Origin: an uncultured Lachnospiraceae bacterium
GTDB lineage: Bacteria; Bacillota; Clostridia; Lachnospirales; Lachnospiraceae
Reading direction: 5' to 3'
Length of the DNA stretch: 25,346 bases
Assembly (NCBI GenBank): GCA_910587045.1
Contig: CAJULG010000017.1
Coordinates: forward strand, 1 to 25,346
Shown here: in pieces, positions 6,782-14,470 of the stretch
Layout: each line of letters starts with the position of its first letter
Position numbering within the stretch: the first letter of the stretch is position 1
The notes under the pieces: generated by a model
Told to the model about the DNA's origin: nothing
The model's database searches: none
The model's input: the letters and a program-made list of their open reading frames with translations, nothing else
Made by a program: the position numbers and the translations under genes

Positions 6782-6909
6782 CCTGCTCACTCATAAGCCG
6801 CACAGCGACTTATGCCTTATCCGCCATGCTCATTCATAAACCGCCCGACGTTCCTGCCCTTTGTGAGCAGGCTCTCACGGGCAGCCTTATATTGCATTCT
6901 GCATGGCAG
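6782..6909. repeat. Hairpin-rich intergenic repeat, diverged relative of the element at the right edge
   Basis: This cheD to small-membrane-gene gap holds nested inverted repeats. CATAAG/CTTATG (6792-6797/6809-6814) has an inner CGC/GCG. CCTGCTCAC/GTGAGCAGG is at 6782-6790/6863-6871, CTGCCC/GGGCAG at 6854-6859/6879-6884, and GCCATGC/GCATGGC at 6823-6829/6901-6907. Within 6821-6909 the order CCGCCATGC, CTCTC, ACGGGCAG, CC(T)TATAT, GCATGGC matches, in inverted orientation, the element at 25117-25282. It has no T-tract after the hairpins in the direction of transcription. It is probably a non-autonomous repeat family or an mRNA-stability structure. Confidence 0.55.
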
Positions 6910-6918
6910 ACAGGTTAT

Positions 6919-7404
6919 TCATATGATCAGACCTGGATGACCGACTGCTTTAATCTCCAGCTCATTGTTTGACGGATCAAACACGATCGTCCTTCCGTAA
7001 TCCTTGCCTGTGTCTTCAGCGACCAGCGGAATCCGAAGCTGTTGCAACACCAGTTTCGCCATGACTGCATTCTGGTGTCCAATGCTGGTATCATCACTTT
7101 CGATTGGAAAATCAAACATTTTTGCCCCACCGGCCACCTTTGCCATCAGCATTCTCCGATTCACTCCGGCATGTTCTAACATTCGAAGCATATCTACCAG
7201 ACCGGTATCCACAAACTTCGCACGATTGGTATTGTTTCGAATCCTCCTGCTGTCCGGAAGCATGGCATGGAGCATGCCGCAAATCTGTGTGGTCGAATCA
7301 TATAATACGATTCCTACACAGGAACCTAATCCAATTGTTGTTATTTTTTCCGGCGCACGACAGATTGCCAGATCTGCCATGCGGACTTTCACTATTGTTT
7401 CCAT
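6919..7404 (-). CDS. cheD: Chemoreceptor glutamine deamidase CheD
   Basis: CheD deamidates specific glutamines on methyl-accepting chemoreceptors and binds CheC, raising CheC's CheY-P phosphatase activity. The 161-residue product shows the catalytic Cys in GLGSCVG (C29) and the catalytic His in MLHAMLP (H46). These positions sit very close to those known in Thermotoga CheD (C27, H44). I start at the ATG at 7404, with GGGAAGAG upstream and 13 bases after the cheC stop. A longer in-frame start at 7467 would overlap cheC by about 50 bases and add a non-conserved extension. The cheW-cheC-cheD order is the Bacillus/clostridial adaptation module. Confidence 0.93.
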   Translation of the reverse strand: METIVKVRMADLAICRAPEKITTIGLGSCVGIVLYDSTTQICGMLHAMLPDSRRIRNNTNRAKFVDTGLVDMLRMLEHAGVNRRMLMAKVAGGAKMFDFPIESDDTSIGHQNAVMAKLVLQQLRIPLVAEDTGKDYGRTIVFDPSNNELEIKAVGHPGLII

Positions 7405-7417
7405 TCTCTTCCCACTT

Positions 7418-8023
7418 TTATATTCCCAGTCGTTTCCGAATGATCTTATAGGATTCCGTATCAGCAATCATCATGATGTGACCGTCAATCGATAAATCCT
7501 CGCCCTCGAATTCCGACTCAATCTGTAATACCTCATCATGTTCTCTACTGTTCACTACTGCAGGAAAACTCAATATTGCTCCTGCCATATCAATGGCCAG
7601 AACCGGATTGGACGGTCTGATATTGATCCCTGTCAATGTTTCGATCGAAGAAAGATAGGAACTGATCAATATATTTCCGATTTCCTGTATCGCTGATAAA
7701 TCAATGGCATTGAATGCATTCATCTCATGCAGTTCGATCCCGCATAACCGGTTCGCCAATCGACGTGCATCCCGCAGATCCAGAGCAAACAGAACAAAAC
7801 CATTTATACCTCCCGTAATATTACTCATTACGCCTGCAATGATATTTTCCGCACCGCCAATACTTTCCACAAAGTCATCAAAGCTCATGAAGGAAACTTT
7901 GGGCATCTTCATGGACAGCTTGGAATCCAGCAGTACGGAAAGGGAGGTGGTTGCATTTCCGGCACCGATCGTCCCGATTTCTGTAAGGACATCCAATTCC
8001 ATATCATCCATTCTTTTTTTCAT
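7418..8023 (-). CDS. cheC: CheY-P phosphatase CheC
   Basis: CheC dephosphorylates CheY-P and sequesters CheD, linking signal level to receptor modification. The 201-residue product has the two pseudo-symmetric CheC active-site helices. The second (DLSAIQEIGNILISSYL, near residue 110) keeps the E-x-x-N pair. The first (near residue 11) reads DVLTEIGTIGAGNA, so the catalytic Asn of the E-x-x-N pair is Thr at position 18. In Bacillus subtilis CheC both sites are present and the second contributes more, so activity is probably retained. The start at 8023 has AGGAG upstream. It lies 19 bases after cheW and 13 before cheD, consistent with one operon. Confidence 0.93.
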   Translation of the reverse strand: MKKRMDDMELDVLTEIGTIGAGNATTSLSVLLDSKLSMKMPKVSFMSFDDFVESIGGAENIIAGVMSNITGGINGFVLFALDLRDARRLANRLCGIELHEMNAFNAIDLSAIQEIGNILISSYLSSIETLTGINIRPSNPVLAIDMAGAILSFPAVVNSREHDEVLQIESEFEGEDLSIDGHIMMIADTESYKIIRKRLGI

Positions 8024-8042
8024 AGATTGACTCCTATTCTGC

Positions 8043-8492
8043 TTAATCGCTTATGATTCCGCTGATATTGATCAGAGAAATCAAAGTATCCTTATACTTT
8101 CCTACTCCCGTAACATAGATACCGGTATCCTCTCTTCCATTATCATATGCTACCTTCTCTACATCCTCCTCCGACAAAGTGACTACTTCCCGAACCTCAT
8201 CCACCAGTAAACCCAGGGAGGCATTCTGCTCCGGCTTGATGATAATGATCCGGGTACTTCCCGTAATCTCTCCCTCTTCCATCTCCAGCTTATCCCGCAT
8301 ACTCATGACCGGTATGATCTCTCCACGCAGATTGATCACACCCAGAAAGTAGGGCTGTGTCTTTGGTACTCTTGTAATCTTCTGCATACGTACGATATTA
8401 TCCACATATGCAATGTCAATTCCATACTGTTCACTGCCCAGCTTGGCAACAATATATTGTTTTGTCTCATCCATATTTTCAATCTCTGCCAT
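8043..8492 (-). CDS. cheW: Chemotaxis coupling protein CheW
   Basis: CheW bridges receptors and the P5 domain of CheA in the chemosensory array. The 149-residue product is a single CheW (SH3-like double beta-barrel) domain: Q-Y-I-V-A-KLGSEQYGIDI at the start, the conserved RVPKTQPYFLGVINLRGEII around residues 42-61, and LGLLVDEVREVV further on. I choose the ATG at 8492 because AGGAGG lies 8 bases before it. The in-frame GTG at 8501 is part of that ribosome binding site. The 12-base gap after cheA indicates co-translation, so CheA and CheW levels should be matched. Confidence 0.95.
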   Translation of the reverse strand: MAEIENMDETKQYIVAKLGSEQYGIDIAYVDNIVRMQKITRVPKTQPYFLGVINLRGEIIPVMSMRDKLEMEEGEITGSTRIIIIKPEQNASLGLLVDEVREVVTLSEEDVEKVAYDNGREDTGIYVTGVGKYKDTLISLINISGIISD

Positions 8493-8504
8493 ATAATACA
8501 CCTC

Positions 8505-10583
8505 CTATACCAATGTATTTGCATCAATGATCAACGCGACTCCGCCATCTCCCAGAATCGTAGCGCCGCTGAACATCCTGTGAATGTAGATATACTTTCC
8601 AAACGGCTTGATCACGATTTCCTGCTGGCCGATCAGATTATCTATGACCAGTCCCGCCTGCTTATCGCCCTTCTTGACGATCACGACCACCAGACTTTCC
8701 GGTTCCTCCTCTGCCGGTTCCATATCCAGCACCTGATCCAGGCGGATCAGCGGAATAACAGATCCCCGCAGGGTAATAACCTCCTTATTCTGTATCAGCT
8801 TCACATCTTCAGAAGGGATATCCTCCACTGTTACAATAGAATTCAAAGGAATCGCATATTTTTCCTCCCGGATATCTACCATTAATGCCTGAATGATCGC
8901 AAGGGTAAGCGGAAGCCTTACGATAAAGGTGGTTCCCTCTCCCAATACACTATTAACCTCTACATCCCCGCCAAGACCTTCGATCTTACTCTTCACTACG
9001 TCCAGACCAACACCCCGGCCCGACACATCCGATATCTTTTCTGCAGTAGAGAATGCCGGCTGGAACAACAGATCGATCGCTTCCTTGTCGGACATCATCT
9101 CGGCCTGCTCCTCACTGATATTTCCTTTCTTGACCGCAGATGCCTTCACCTTCTCTACATCTACACCGCCGCCATCATCACTGACCTCGATCGTAACGTT
9201 ATTGCCATCCTGATAGGCATTCAGACGGATCGTTCCCACCTGTGGCTTCCCTTTCTTGATACGGTCCAGCGTAGACTCCAGACCATGATCTGCTGCATTC
9301 CGCAGCATATGCATAAGAGGATCTCCGATCTCATCAATAACCGTACGGTCTAATTCCGTCTCCTCACCAGTCATGATCAGTTCCATTTCCTTATTCAGCT
9401 TCTTTGACAGATCACGGATCATCCGCGGGAACCGATTGACAACGCTCTCAATCGGCACCATCCTTACCTTCATTACAGACTCATGAAGATTCGTTGTAAT
9501 CCGCTCCAGATATTCAATCTGCTCATTAAATTGCTGGTTATGGCTGCTCTCTTCACTTTCACTGACCGAAACCAGTCCATTCTTTGCAATGATCAGCTCA
9601 CTGACCAGATTCATCAGATCATCCAGCTTTTCAATATCTACACGGACTGAACGGTTTACCACCGGCTTCTTCTTTGTTTCTGCCGCCTTCTTCTTCTCCG
9701 GTGCTGCTTCCGTCTTTTCTCCGGACTCCTCTGCCTCCTTTGGTGCTTCCTTTACGACCTCCGGTTCCGGCTCCGGCGTACTTTGTATGGTTTCCGGTGT
9801 AAATGGCTCTAACACCACTTCCTTTATCTCTGAGACATTGGAAATAATCTTTTCAATCTCTTCCTTACTTTTTTCTGAAATAATAAACAGACTGAAGTCA
9901 AAATCAAACTTCTCATCCTCAATATCCTGGGAACTCGGCTCAGAACGGATGATCTCACCAACTGCCTCAACGCCCTTAAATACCAGAAACGCCCTGGCGG
10001 CCTTCAGGATACAGGTTTCCTGTATGTATACGGTTGCACCATACGCATGCATTCCCCTCTCCATTGCCTCTTTCATGGCATTCACTTCATAATCAGCAAT
10101 CGGAAGCTTTCGGAATTTCCGTTTATCCTCCTCTCCGGCAGGTGCAGAAACCGGTGCTGCTTCTGCTTTGGGCGGTTCAGAATCCTCGGACTGTCCAAGG
10201 CCGGTTGCCAGTGTGGCATTTAAAAGATCAATAATCTCCTCATTGTCTTCCGTACCCTCATCCGCAGAATCCTGAATATTGGCAAGATACCCTTCCAGTG
10301 CATCCAGACACTTAAATACAATATCAACGATATCCGGCGTTACTGACATCTTGCCATTCCGGATTTCGGAAAATACATTTTCCAGATCATGCGTCAGACG
10401 CTGCATCCGTTTAAATCCCATTGTACCTGCCATACCCTTTAAGGAATGAGCAGCACGAAAGATTTCATTCACAGTATCAATATTCTCCGGATCCTGCTCC
10501 ATGATCAGAACCTGATCGTTCAATGTTTGTAAATGTTCCTTTGTCTCATCAATAAATATTTCCAGATATTGACTTAAATCCAT
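8505..10583 (-). CDS. cheA: Chemotaxis histidine kinase CheA
   Basis: CheA autophosphorylates in receptor arrays and passes phosphate to CheY and CheB. The 692-residue product has all five domains. P1 (HPt) has the phospho-acceptor in AAHSLKGMAGTMG (H46). P2 (about 165-265, residue-docking domain) follows, then an acidic/Pro/Lys-rich linker (about 265-310) and P3 dimerization (about 315-375). P4 is the ATPase, with an N box (DPLMHMLRNAADHGLE), a G1 box (DDGGG) and a G2 box (GRGVGLDVV). P5 is CheW-like at the C-terminus. Length is close to B. subtilis CheA. The ATG directly abuts the cheB stop (TAAATG), a sign of coupling. Confidence 0.97.
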   Translation of the reverse strand: MDLSQYLEIFIDETKEHLQTLNDQVLIMEQDPENIDTVNEIFRAAHSLKGMAGTMGFKRMQRLTHDLENVFSEIRNGKMSVTPDIVDIVFKCLDALEGYLANIQDSADEGTEDNEEIIDLLNATLATGLGQSEDSEPPKAEAAPVSAPAGEEDKRKFRKLPIADYEVNAMKEAMERGMHAYGATVYIQETCILKAARAFLVFKGVEAVGEIIRSEPSSQDIEDEKFDFDFSLFIISEKSKEEIEKIISNVSEIKEVVLEPFTPETIQSTPEPEPEVVKEAPKEAEESGEKTEAAPEKKKAAETKKKPVVNRSVRVDIEKLDDLMNLVSELIIAKNGLVSVSESEESSHNQQFNEQIEYLERITTNLHESVMKVRMVPIESVVNRFPRMIRDLSKKLNKEMELIMTGEETELDRTVIDEIGDPLMHMLRNAADHGLESTLDRIKKGKPQVGTIRLNAYQDGNNVTIEVSDDGGGVDVEKVKASAVKKGNISEEQAEMMSDKEAIDLLFQPAFSTAEKISDVSGRGVGLDVVKSKIEGLGGDVEVNSVLGEGTTFIVRLPLTLAIIQALMVDIREEKYAIPLNSIVTVEDIPSEDVKLIQNKEVITLRGSVIPLIRLDQVLDMEPAEEEPESLVVVIVKKGDKQAGLVIDNLIGQQEIVIKPFGKYIYIHRMFSGATILGDGGVALIIDANTLV

Positions 10584-11639
10584 TTAACACACCCCCGTAA
10601 TATTAATTATCGCCTTCGCTATCTTATTTAACGAAAGTATTTCATCAGAAAGCCCGGATTGTGCTATCATCTTTGGCATACCATAAACCGTTGAGGTTTC
10701 CCGGTCCTGACTGATCACATACACGTTCTTTTCCTGGCTCAACATACCAATACCTTTTGTACCATCTGCACCCATACCAGTCAGTACCACACAGATGATC
10801 TCATAATAATCTGACTGTACCAGACTCTCGTACATATAATTCGCATATGGCCGAAGTCCATTGACCGGAGGTTCCTGGCCAAGCCGGATCACATGTTGTC
10901 CGTGTTCATGGGCAACCCGCATATGACTGCCGCCTTTTGCGATGTATACCTTCCCGTTTTCCATTACGTCGCCCTCTGCCGCTTCCTTTACAGCGATCAT
11001 GCTGATATCGTTTAAGCGACTGGCAAGGGATGCTGTAAATCCTTCCGGCATGTGCTGGACGATCAAAACCGGTGCATCCAGATTCGATGGCAGATATGGC
11101 ACTACCTCCTGCAGCGCTCTGGGCCCGCCGGTTGAACAGGCAATGGCAACCAGCCTGCCTCTCCCCATATGATTCCGGCGTTCCCTTTTCTGCACCCGTT
11201 CTTTTACGATCACCGGCGGTTCATCCTCACTTCGATCCATAATAGAAAGCGCATTAAAAATCTTTTTTCGGAAACTGTCCATCTTCACCAGCATATTATC
11301 CGGCTTCTTCAGGAAATCAACTGCCCCCAGAGACAATGCCTCTATGGTCTCAGCGCTGGAACGTTCTGCAACGGTACTGAACACCACGGTTGGTATATCC
11401 AGCTTTTCCCGTTTCATTACCTTTAACATTTCAACTGCACCCATCTTAGGCATATTGATATCCAGAAAGATGAAATGAATCGGTGTAGAACGGTGTAAAA
11501 CGTCTAATGCCTCAAGGCCATTCGCTGCCGTACCCGCTACCTGATATTGTTCTGTTCTATTGATTATATCAGATAAGACCCTTCTCATAAGTGCAGAGTC
11601 ATCTACAATCAAAACATTTTTTTTCATGTTATCCTTCAT
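10584..11639 (-). CDS. cheB: Chemoreceptor methylesterase/deamidase CheB
   Basis: CheB removes methyl groups from receptors and is activated by phosphate from CheA. The 351-residue product has an N-terminal receiver domain (acidic pair D13-D14, phospho-acceptor D60 in FLDINMP). A linker (about 135-160) follows, and then the esterase domain with catalytic S169 (CSTGGP), H196 (QHMPEGFT) and D292 (MGADGTKG). These agree well with the Ser164-His190-Asp286 triad of Salmonella CheB. The usual MDG after the phospho-site reads MGA here. Two starts are possible: the ATG at 11639, given here, or the ATG at 11627 with AAGG upstream, which gives MKKNVLIVDD and a more family-like N-terminus. It sits 11 bases after the PilZ gene and directly abuts cheA. 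Confidence 0.95.
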   Translation of the reverse strand: MKDNMKKNVLIVDDSALMRRVLSDIINRTEQYQVAGTAANGLEALDVLHRSTPIHFIFLDINMPKMGAVEMLKVMKREKLDIPTVVFSTVAERSSAETIEALSLGAVDFLKKPDNMLVKMDSFRKKIFNALSIMDRSEDEPPVIVKERVQKRERRNHMGRGRLVAIACSTGGPRALQEVVPYLPSNLDAPVLIVQHMPEGFTASLASRLNDISMIAVKEAAEGDVMENGKVYIAKGGSHMRVAHEHGQHVIRLGQEPPVNGLRPYANYMYESLVQSDYYEIICVVLTGMGADGTKGIGMLSQEKNVYVISQDRETSTVYGMPKMIAQSGLSDEILSLNKIAKAIINITGVC

Positions 11640-11650
11640 TCCCTATCCTT

Positions 11651-12367
11651 TTAATTCGTACCCTTTTCCTTTGATATTTTCTTCCGTTCTGCATCGAATA
11701 TATAGCGGATTAATACCTCACGCTCCCGGTCTCCAATCCCTTCAAATTCTACCCGCTGTTCATACAAGACAGCATTGTTTTCCTTCCGTATGGAGGCAAT
11801 GAGCTTTCCATACTGTAAAATCCTGTGGTTTTCTCCATCCAGTCGGATCAGGAATCGAAGCTGGATGTACTGGTTTGCCTCTTCCTTATACTCCGATACC
11901 ATACGAACACCACCGCCGCTGATATCCAGGAGTACCCCCCGTTTCCATTCCGGTTCTTCTCCTTCCTGGGGCGTCCAGCTTCGTACCTCCTCTGCAGTTA
12001 CGATCCGGTAATCTGCGGCGATCCGACATTCATGACGAAAATACTCTCTACGCTGCACCTTCTTTAATGGTTCCTGTATCTCCATATCGGCCAGGAACAA
12101 ATTGCCTTCCTTCATACGGTTTACCACAATGAACCGGCTGGCAAATATTCCCTTCTGTGCAAAAATATTCATGATATACTGATCTCCCACTGCCAAAGGC
12201 ACCAGCCTTCCTTCATGAAAGGGCATAGAAATCCTGGCTATATTCTGTTCCGGCAGATCCATGATCCGGCAGGATAATACCCGGCGCCGCTCCCGGTTTT
12301 CTACCGGATGCCCGTCTTCCAGTATTTCCATATCAATTTTGTTTCCGATTGCAATAATTTCCTCCAT
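11651..12367 (-). CDS. PilZ-domain flagellar brake protein (YcgR/MotI-like)
   Basis: The 238-residue product has an N-terminal YcgR-like beta domain (about 1-100) and a C-terminal PilZ domain (about 104-225). Both c-di-GMP contact motifs are present: R107-x-x-x-R111 (in QRREYFRHE) and D148-x-S150-x-x-G153 (in DISGGG). Proteins with this layout (YcgR in enterics, MotI/YpfA in Bacillus) bind c-di-GMP and slow or disengage the motor. The presence of intact motifs supports c-di-GMP binding; braking is inferred from family and location. GGGGAT lies upstream of the ATG. It sits between flhG and cheB, a place where B. subtilis has no PilZ gene, so c-di-GMP control is built into the operon here. Confidence 0.88.
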   Translation of the reverse strand: MEEIIAIGNKIDMEILEDGHPVENRERRRVLSCRIMDLPEQNIARISMPFHEGRLVPLAVGDQYIMNIFAQKGIFASRFIVVNRMKEGNLFLADMEIQEPLKKVQRREYFRHECRIAADYRIVTAEEVRSWTPQEGEEPEWKRGVLLDISGGGVRMVSEYKEEANQYIQLRFLIRLDGENHRILQYGKLIASIRKENNAVLYEQRVEFEGIGDREREVLIRYIFDAERKKISKEKGTN

Positions 12368-12383
12368 AATTCATCCCCTATCC

Positions 12384-13268
12384 CTATACTTTCCTTCGAT
12401 TCTGGCGGATAAAATCAAGGAAGAATTTTGCAATGCCTTCTCTTGGTTCCTCCACAGCTTCTTCAATCTCTAACAGACGGTTCCCGATTTCCTGATAACA
12501 CTTGGTAGAAATGGAATTCGGAAAAGCCAATGATACCGGCTTTTGCTCCATGACTGCCTTGGCAGCATTATTATCCTGCATGATCGCACCCAGATACTCC
12601 AACTGTATGTTCAGGAATTTTGTTGCAACGATATTCAGCTTATCATAGATCTCTTTTCCCTCTTCTCTGGTGCCAACCCGGTTCGCTATGATCTTCATCT
12701 TTTTTTCATCCACCAGAAACTCCTTACTGCGATTTACTGCCTTTAACAGAGAATACGCATCAGTAATGGAAGTCGGTTCCGGTGTGGCAACGATGATCAC
12801 CTCCGGACTGTTCAGAACAAATTCCAGCACGGAATCTGCAATTCCTGCCCCGGTATCTATAATAATGACATCTGCCAGCGTGTCTAAACGGGCAAGTTTG
12901 GAGATCAGGATGCGAATTTGCTCTTTATCCAGATTTACCATATCCTGTACCCCGGAACCACCGGAAATGAATGAAATATCCAGGGGACCCTTGGTTATAA
13001 TGTCATCAATATTTCTGTCATTGTAAATTAAATCAGCCATGTTGTATTTGGGACGGATTCCCAGCATGATCTCCACATTTGCCAGGCCAAAATCTGCATC
13101 AATGATCACAACCCGTTTTCCCCGCTTTGTGAGTTGAATAGCAAGGTTGACGGAAAAGCTGGTCTTCCCAACACCACCTTTTCCACTGGTAACTGCAATT
13201 ACCCTGGTGGAACCGCTATGCCGGACCTGCTGGCTGACCCTTTGTCTTAATTGTTCTGCCTGATCCAT
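12384..13268 (-). CDS. flhG: Flagellar number regulator FlhG (MinD-like ATPase, YlxH)
   Basis: FlhG is a MinD/ParA-family ATPase that limits flagellar number and stimulates the FlhF GTPase. The 294-residue product starts with a short Gln/Arg-rich activator-type segment (residues 3-16). It then has the deviant Walker A loop SGKGGVGKTS (about 28-37), the Walker A' region DADFGLANVEIMLG and the Walker B-like IIDTGAGI. The C-terminus is basic and amphipathic, as needed for membrane binding. The stop of flhF and this ATG overlap (TGATG). An in-frame TTG at 13271 is an alternative start, 6 bases from AGGAGG; I prefer the ATG 9 bases from it. The pairing with flhF is conserved. Confidence 0.94.
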   Translation of the reverse strand: MDQAEQLRQRVSQQVRHSGSTRVIAVTSGKGGVGKTSFSVNLAIQLTKRGKRVVIIDADFGLANVEIMLGIRPKYNMADLIYNDRNIDDIITKGPLDISFISGGSGVQDMVNLDKEQIRILISKLARLDTLADVIIIDTGAGIADSVLEFVLNSPEVIIVATPEPTSITDAYSLLKAVNRSKEFLVDEKKMKIIANRVGTREEGKEIYDKLNIVATKFLNIQLEYLGAIMQDNNAAKAVMEQKPVSLAFPNSISTKCYQEIGNRLLEIEEAVEEPREGIAKFFLDFIRQNRRKV

Positions 13269-14470
13269 CAATCGCTTCCTCCTAATAACTGCTTCGCAAT
13301 GAACTGTGCATCCGTGATTTCCATATCATCCGGCACATTCTGTCCGAATGTTGTGTAGGACAGCGGTTCCTTTGTCAACATCCGGATATTCAAAATATTG
13401 CCCAAGGTTCCTGTTTCATCAATCTTAGTAAAAAGTAATCGGTATTTCGATATATCCGAATAGGACTGTGTGATCTTTACAAGATCACGATACTTGGTTG
13501 TAGCACTCACGACCAGATATATCTCCTGTTTATAATCCTTTGCCGCTTCTAAGAGCTGTTTTACATCCTCCCGTTGTTCTTCGTTTTTGTGAGAACGTCC
13601 TGCAGTATCTATAAAAATCAGATCAAAATCCTTATATTTTTCAATGGCCTTCTGCATCTCCTGTGCATTATAGACAACCTCAATCGGGACAGATAATATA
13701 TTGGCATAGGTCCGGATCTGCTCTACTGCTGCGATCCGGTAGGTATCTGCCGTAATGATCGCCAGTCTGCACTTCTCATCCAGTTTATACTTCGAAGCCA
13801 GCTTTGCAATCGTAGTCGTCTTTCCCACACCAGTCGGTCCAATGAAAAATACCACCTTAGGTGCTCCTTCCACCAGTTCAATGGTCTTCATCTGTCCCAG
13901 CTTTAACACGATCTTCTGATACACGCTGGAAAGCAGATCATCGAGTTGAAGCGTCTGTCCATGATTGTCAATCTCATTCATGATCTCTCTGGCATTCTCT
14001 TCTGTCACCTCATTGCTGACCAGCTGGTCAAATACCAGTTTCACCAGTTTAGAATTCTGATCTGTATCTTCCCCTTCCTTCACTTCTTCCTCCTCTTTCA
14101 AATCCTGCATCTGACGTTCCAGCATCTGAGCTAATGTATCCAGACGCTCTTCGATCGCTGAGGTTTTTGTCCCTTTTTTTTGTTCTGCGTCTACTGATTC
14201 CTGTTCTACGTCTGACATTCGCATTCTGGCTGCCAGGTCTGCGCTTTCATCTACAGGCCTTTTTGCTGACGGAATGATCTTACGTTCCTGATTCTCACCT
14301 GCTTCATCCACTGCCGCAGTCACTTCTACAAAGTTCTTGGAAAACAGCTTCCGCAACCCCTTGTATTTCACGGTTTTCACATTCATGATGACTGCATCTG
14401 CACCCAGATCATCCTTCGCCTTTATAATTGCCTCCGCCTCGGAAGCCGCCTGATATTTCTTAATTATCAT
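13268..14470 (-). CDS. flhF: Flagellar placement GTPase FlhF
   Basis: FlhF is an SRP-type GTPase that sets where the flagellum is built. The 400-residue product has the N-terminal B region (about 1-135, with charged low-complexity sequence and a coiled-coil near 105-135), an N domain (about 138-200) and the G domain. G1 is GPTGVGKTTT (211-220), and DTAGRS and TKIDET follow in the expected order. The start at 14470 overlaps the flhA end by 11 bases and keeps the standard MIIKKYQA opening. An A8 tract in the coding strand (14174-14181) encodes two Lys in the linker and could be slippery. The gene is in the conserved flhA-flhF-flhG order. Confidence 0.95.
   Translation of the reverse strand: MIIKKYQAASEAEAIIKAKDDLGADAVIMNVKTVKYKGLRKLFSKNFVEVTAAVDEAGENQERKIIPSAKRPVDESADLAARMRMSDVEQESVDAEQKKGTKTSAIEERLDTLAQMLERQMQDLKEEEEVKEGEDTDQNSKLVKLVFDQLVSNEVTEENAREIMNEIDNHGQTLQLDDLLSSVYQKIVLKLGQMKTIELVEGAPKVVFFIGPTGVGKTTTIAKLASKYKLDEKCRLAIITADTYRIAAVEQIRTYANILSVPIEVVYNAQEMQKAIEKYKDFDLIFIDTAGRSHKNEEQREDVKQLLEAAKDYKQEIYLVVSATTKYRDLVKITQSYSDISKYRLLFTKIDETGTLGNILNIRMLTKEPLSYTTFGQNVPDDMEITDAQFIAKQLLGGSD

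Noticed and set aside
6853..6884. Possible Rho-independent terminator after cheD
   Set aside because: The stem exists, but no T-tract follows it on the minus strand; it is better explained as part of the repeat element.
9589..10092. Plus-strand open frame of 167 codons opposite cheA
   Set aside because: It is a shadow of cheA; composition (Ser/Phe/Thr-rich) is typical of reverse reading of an acidic linker.
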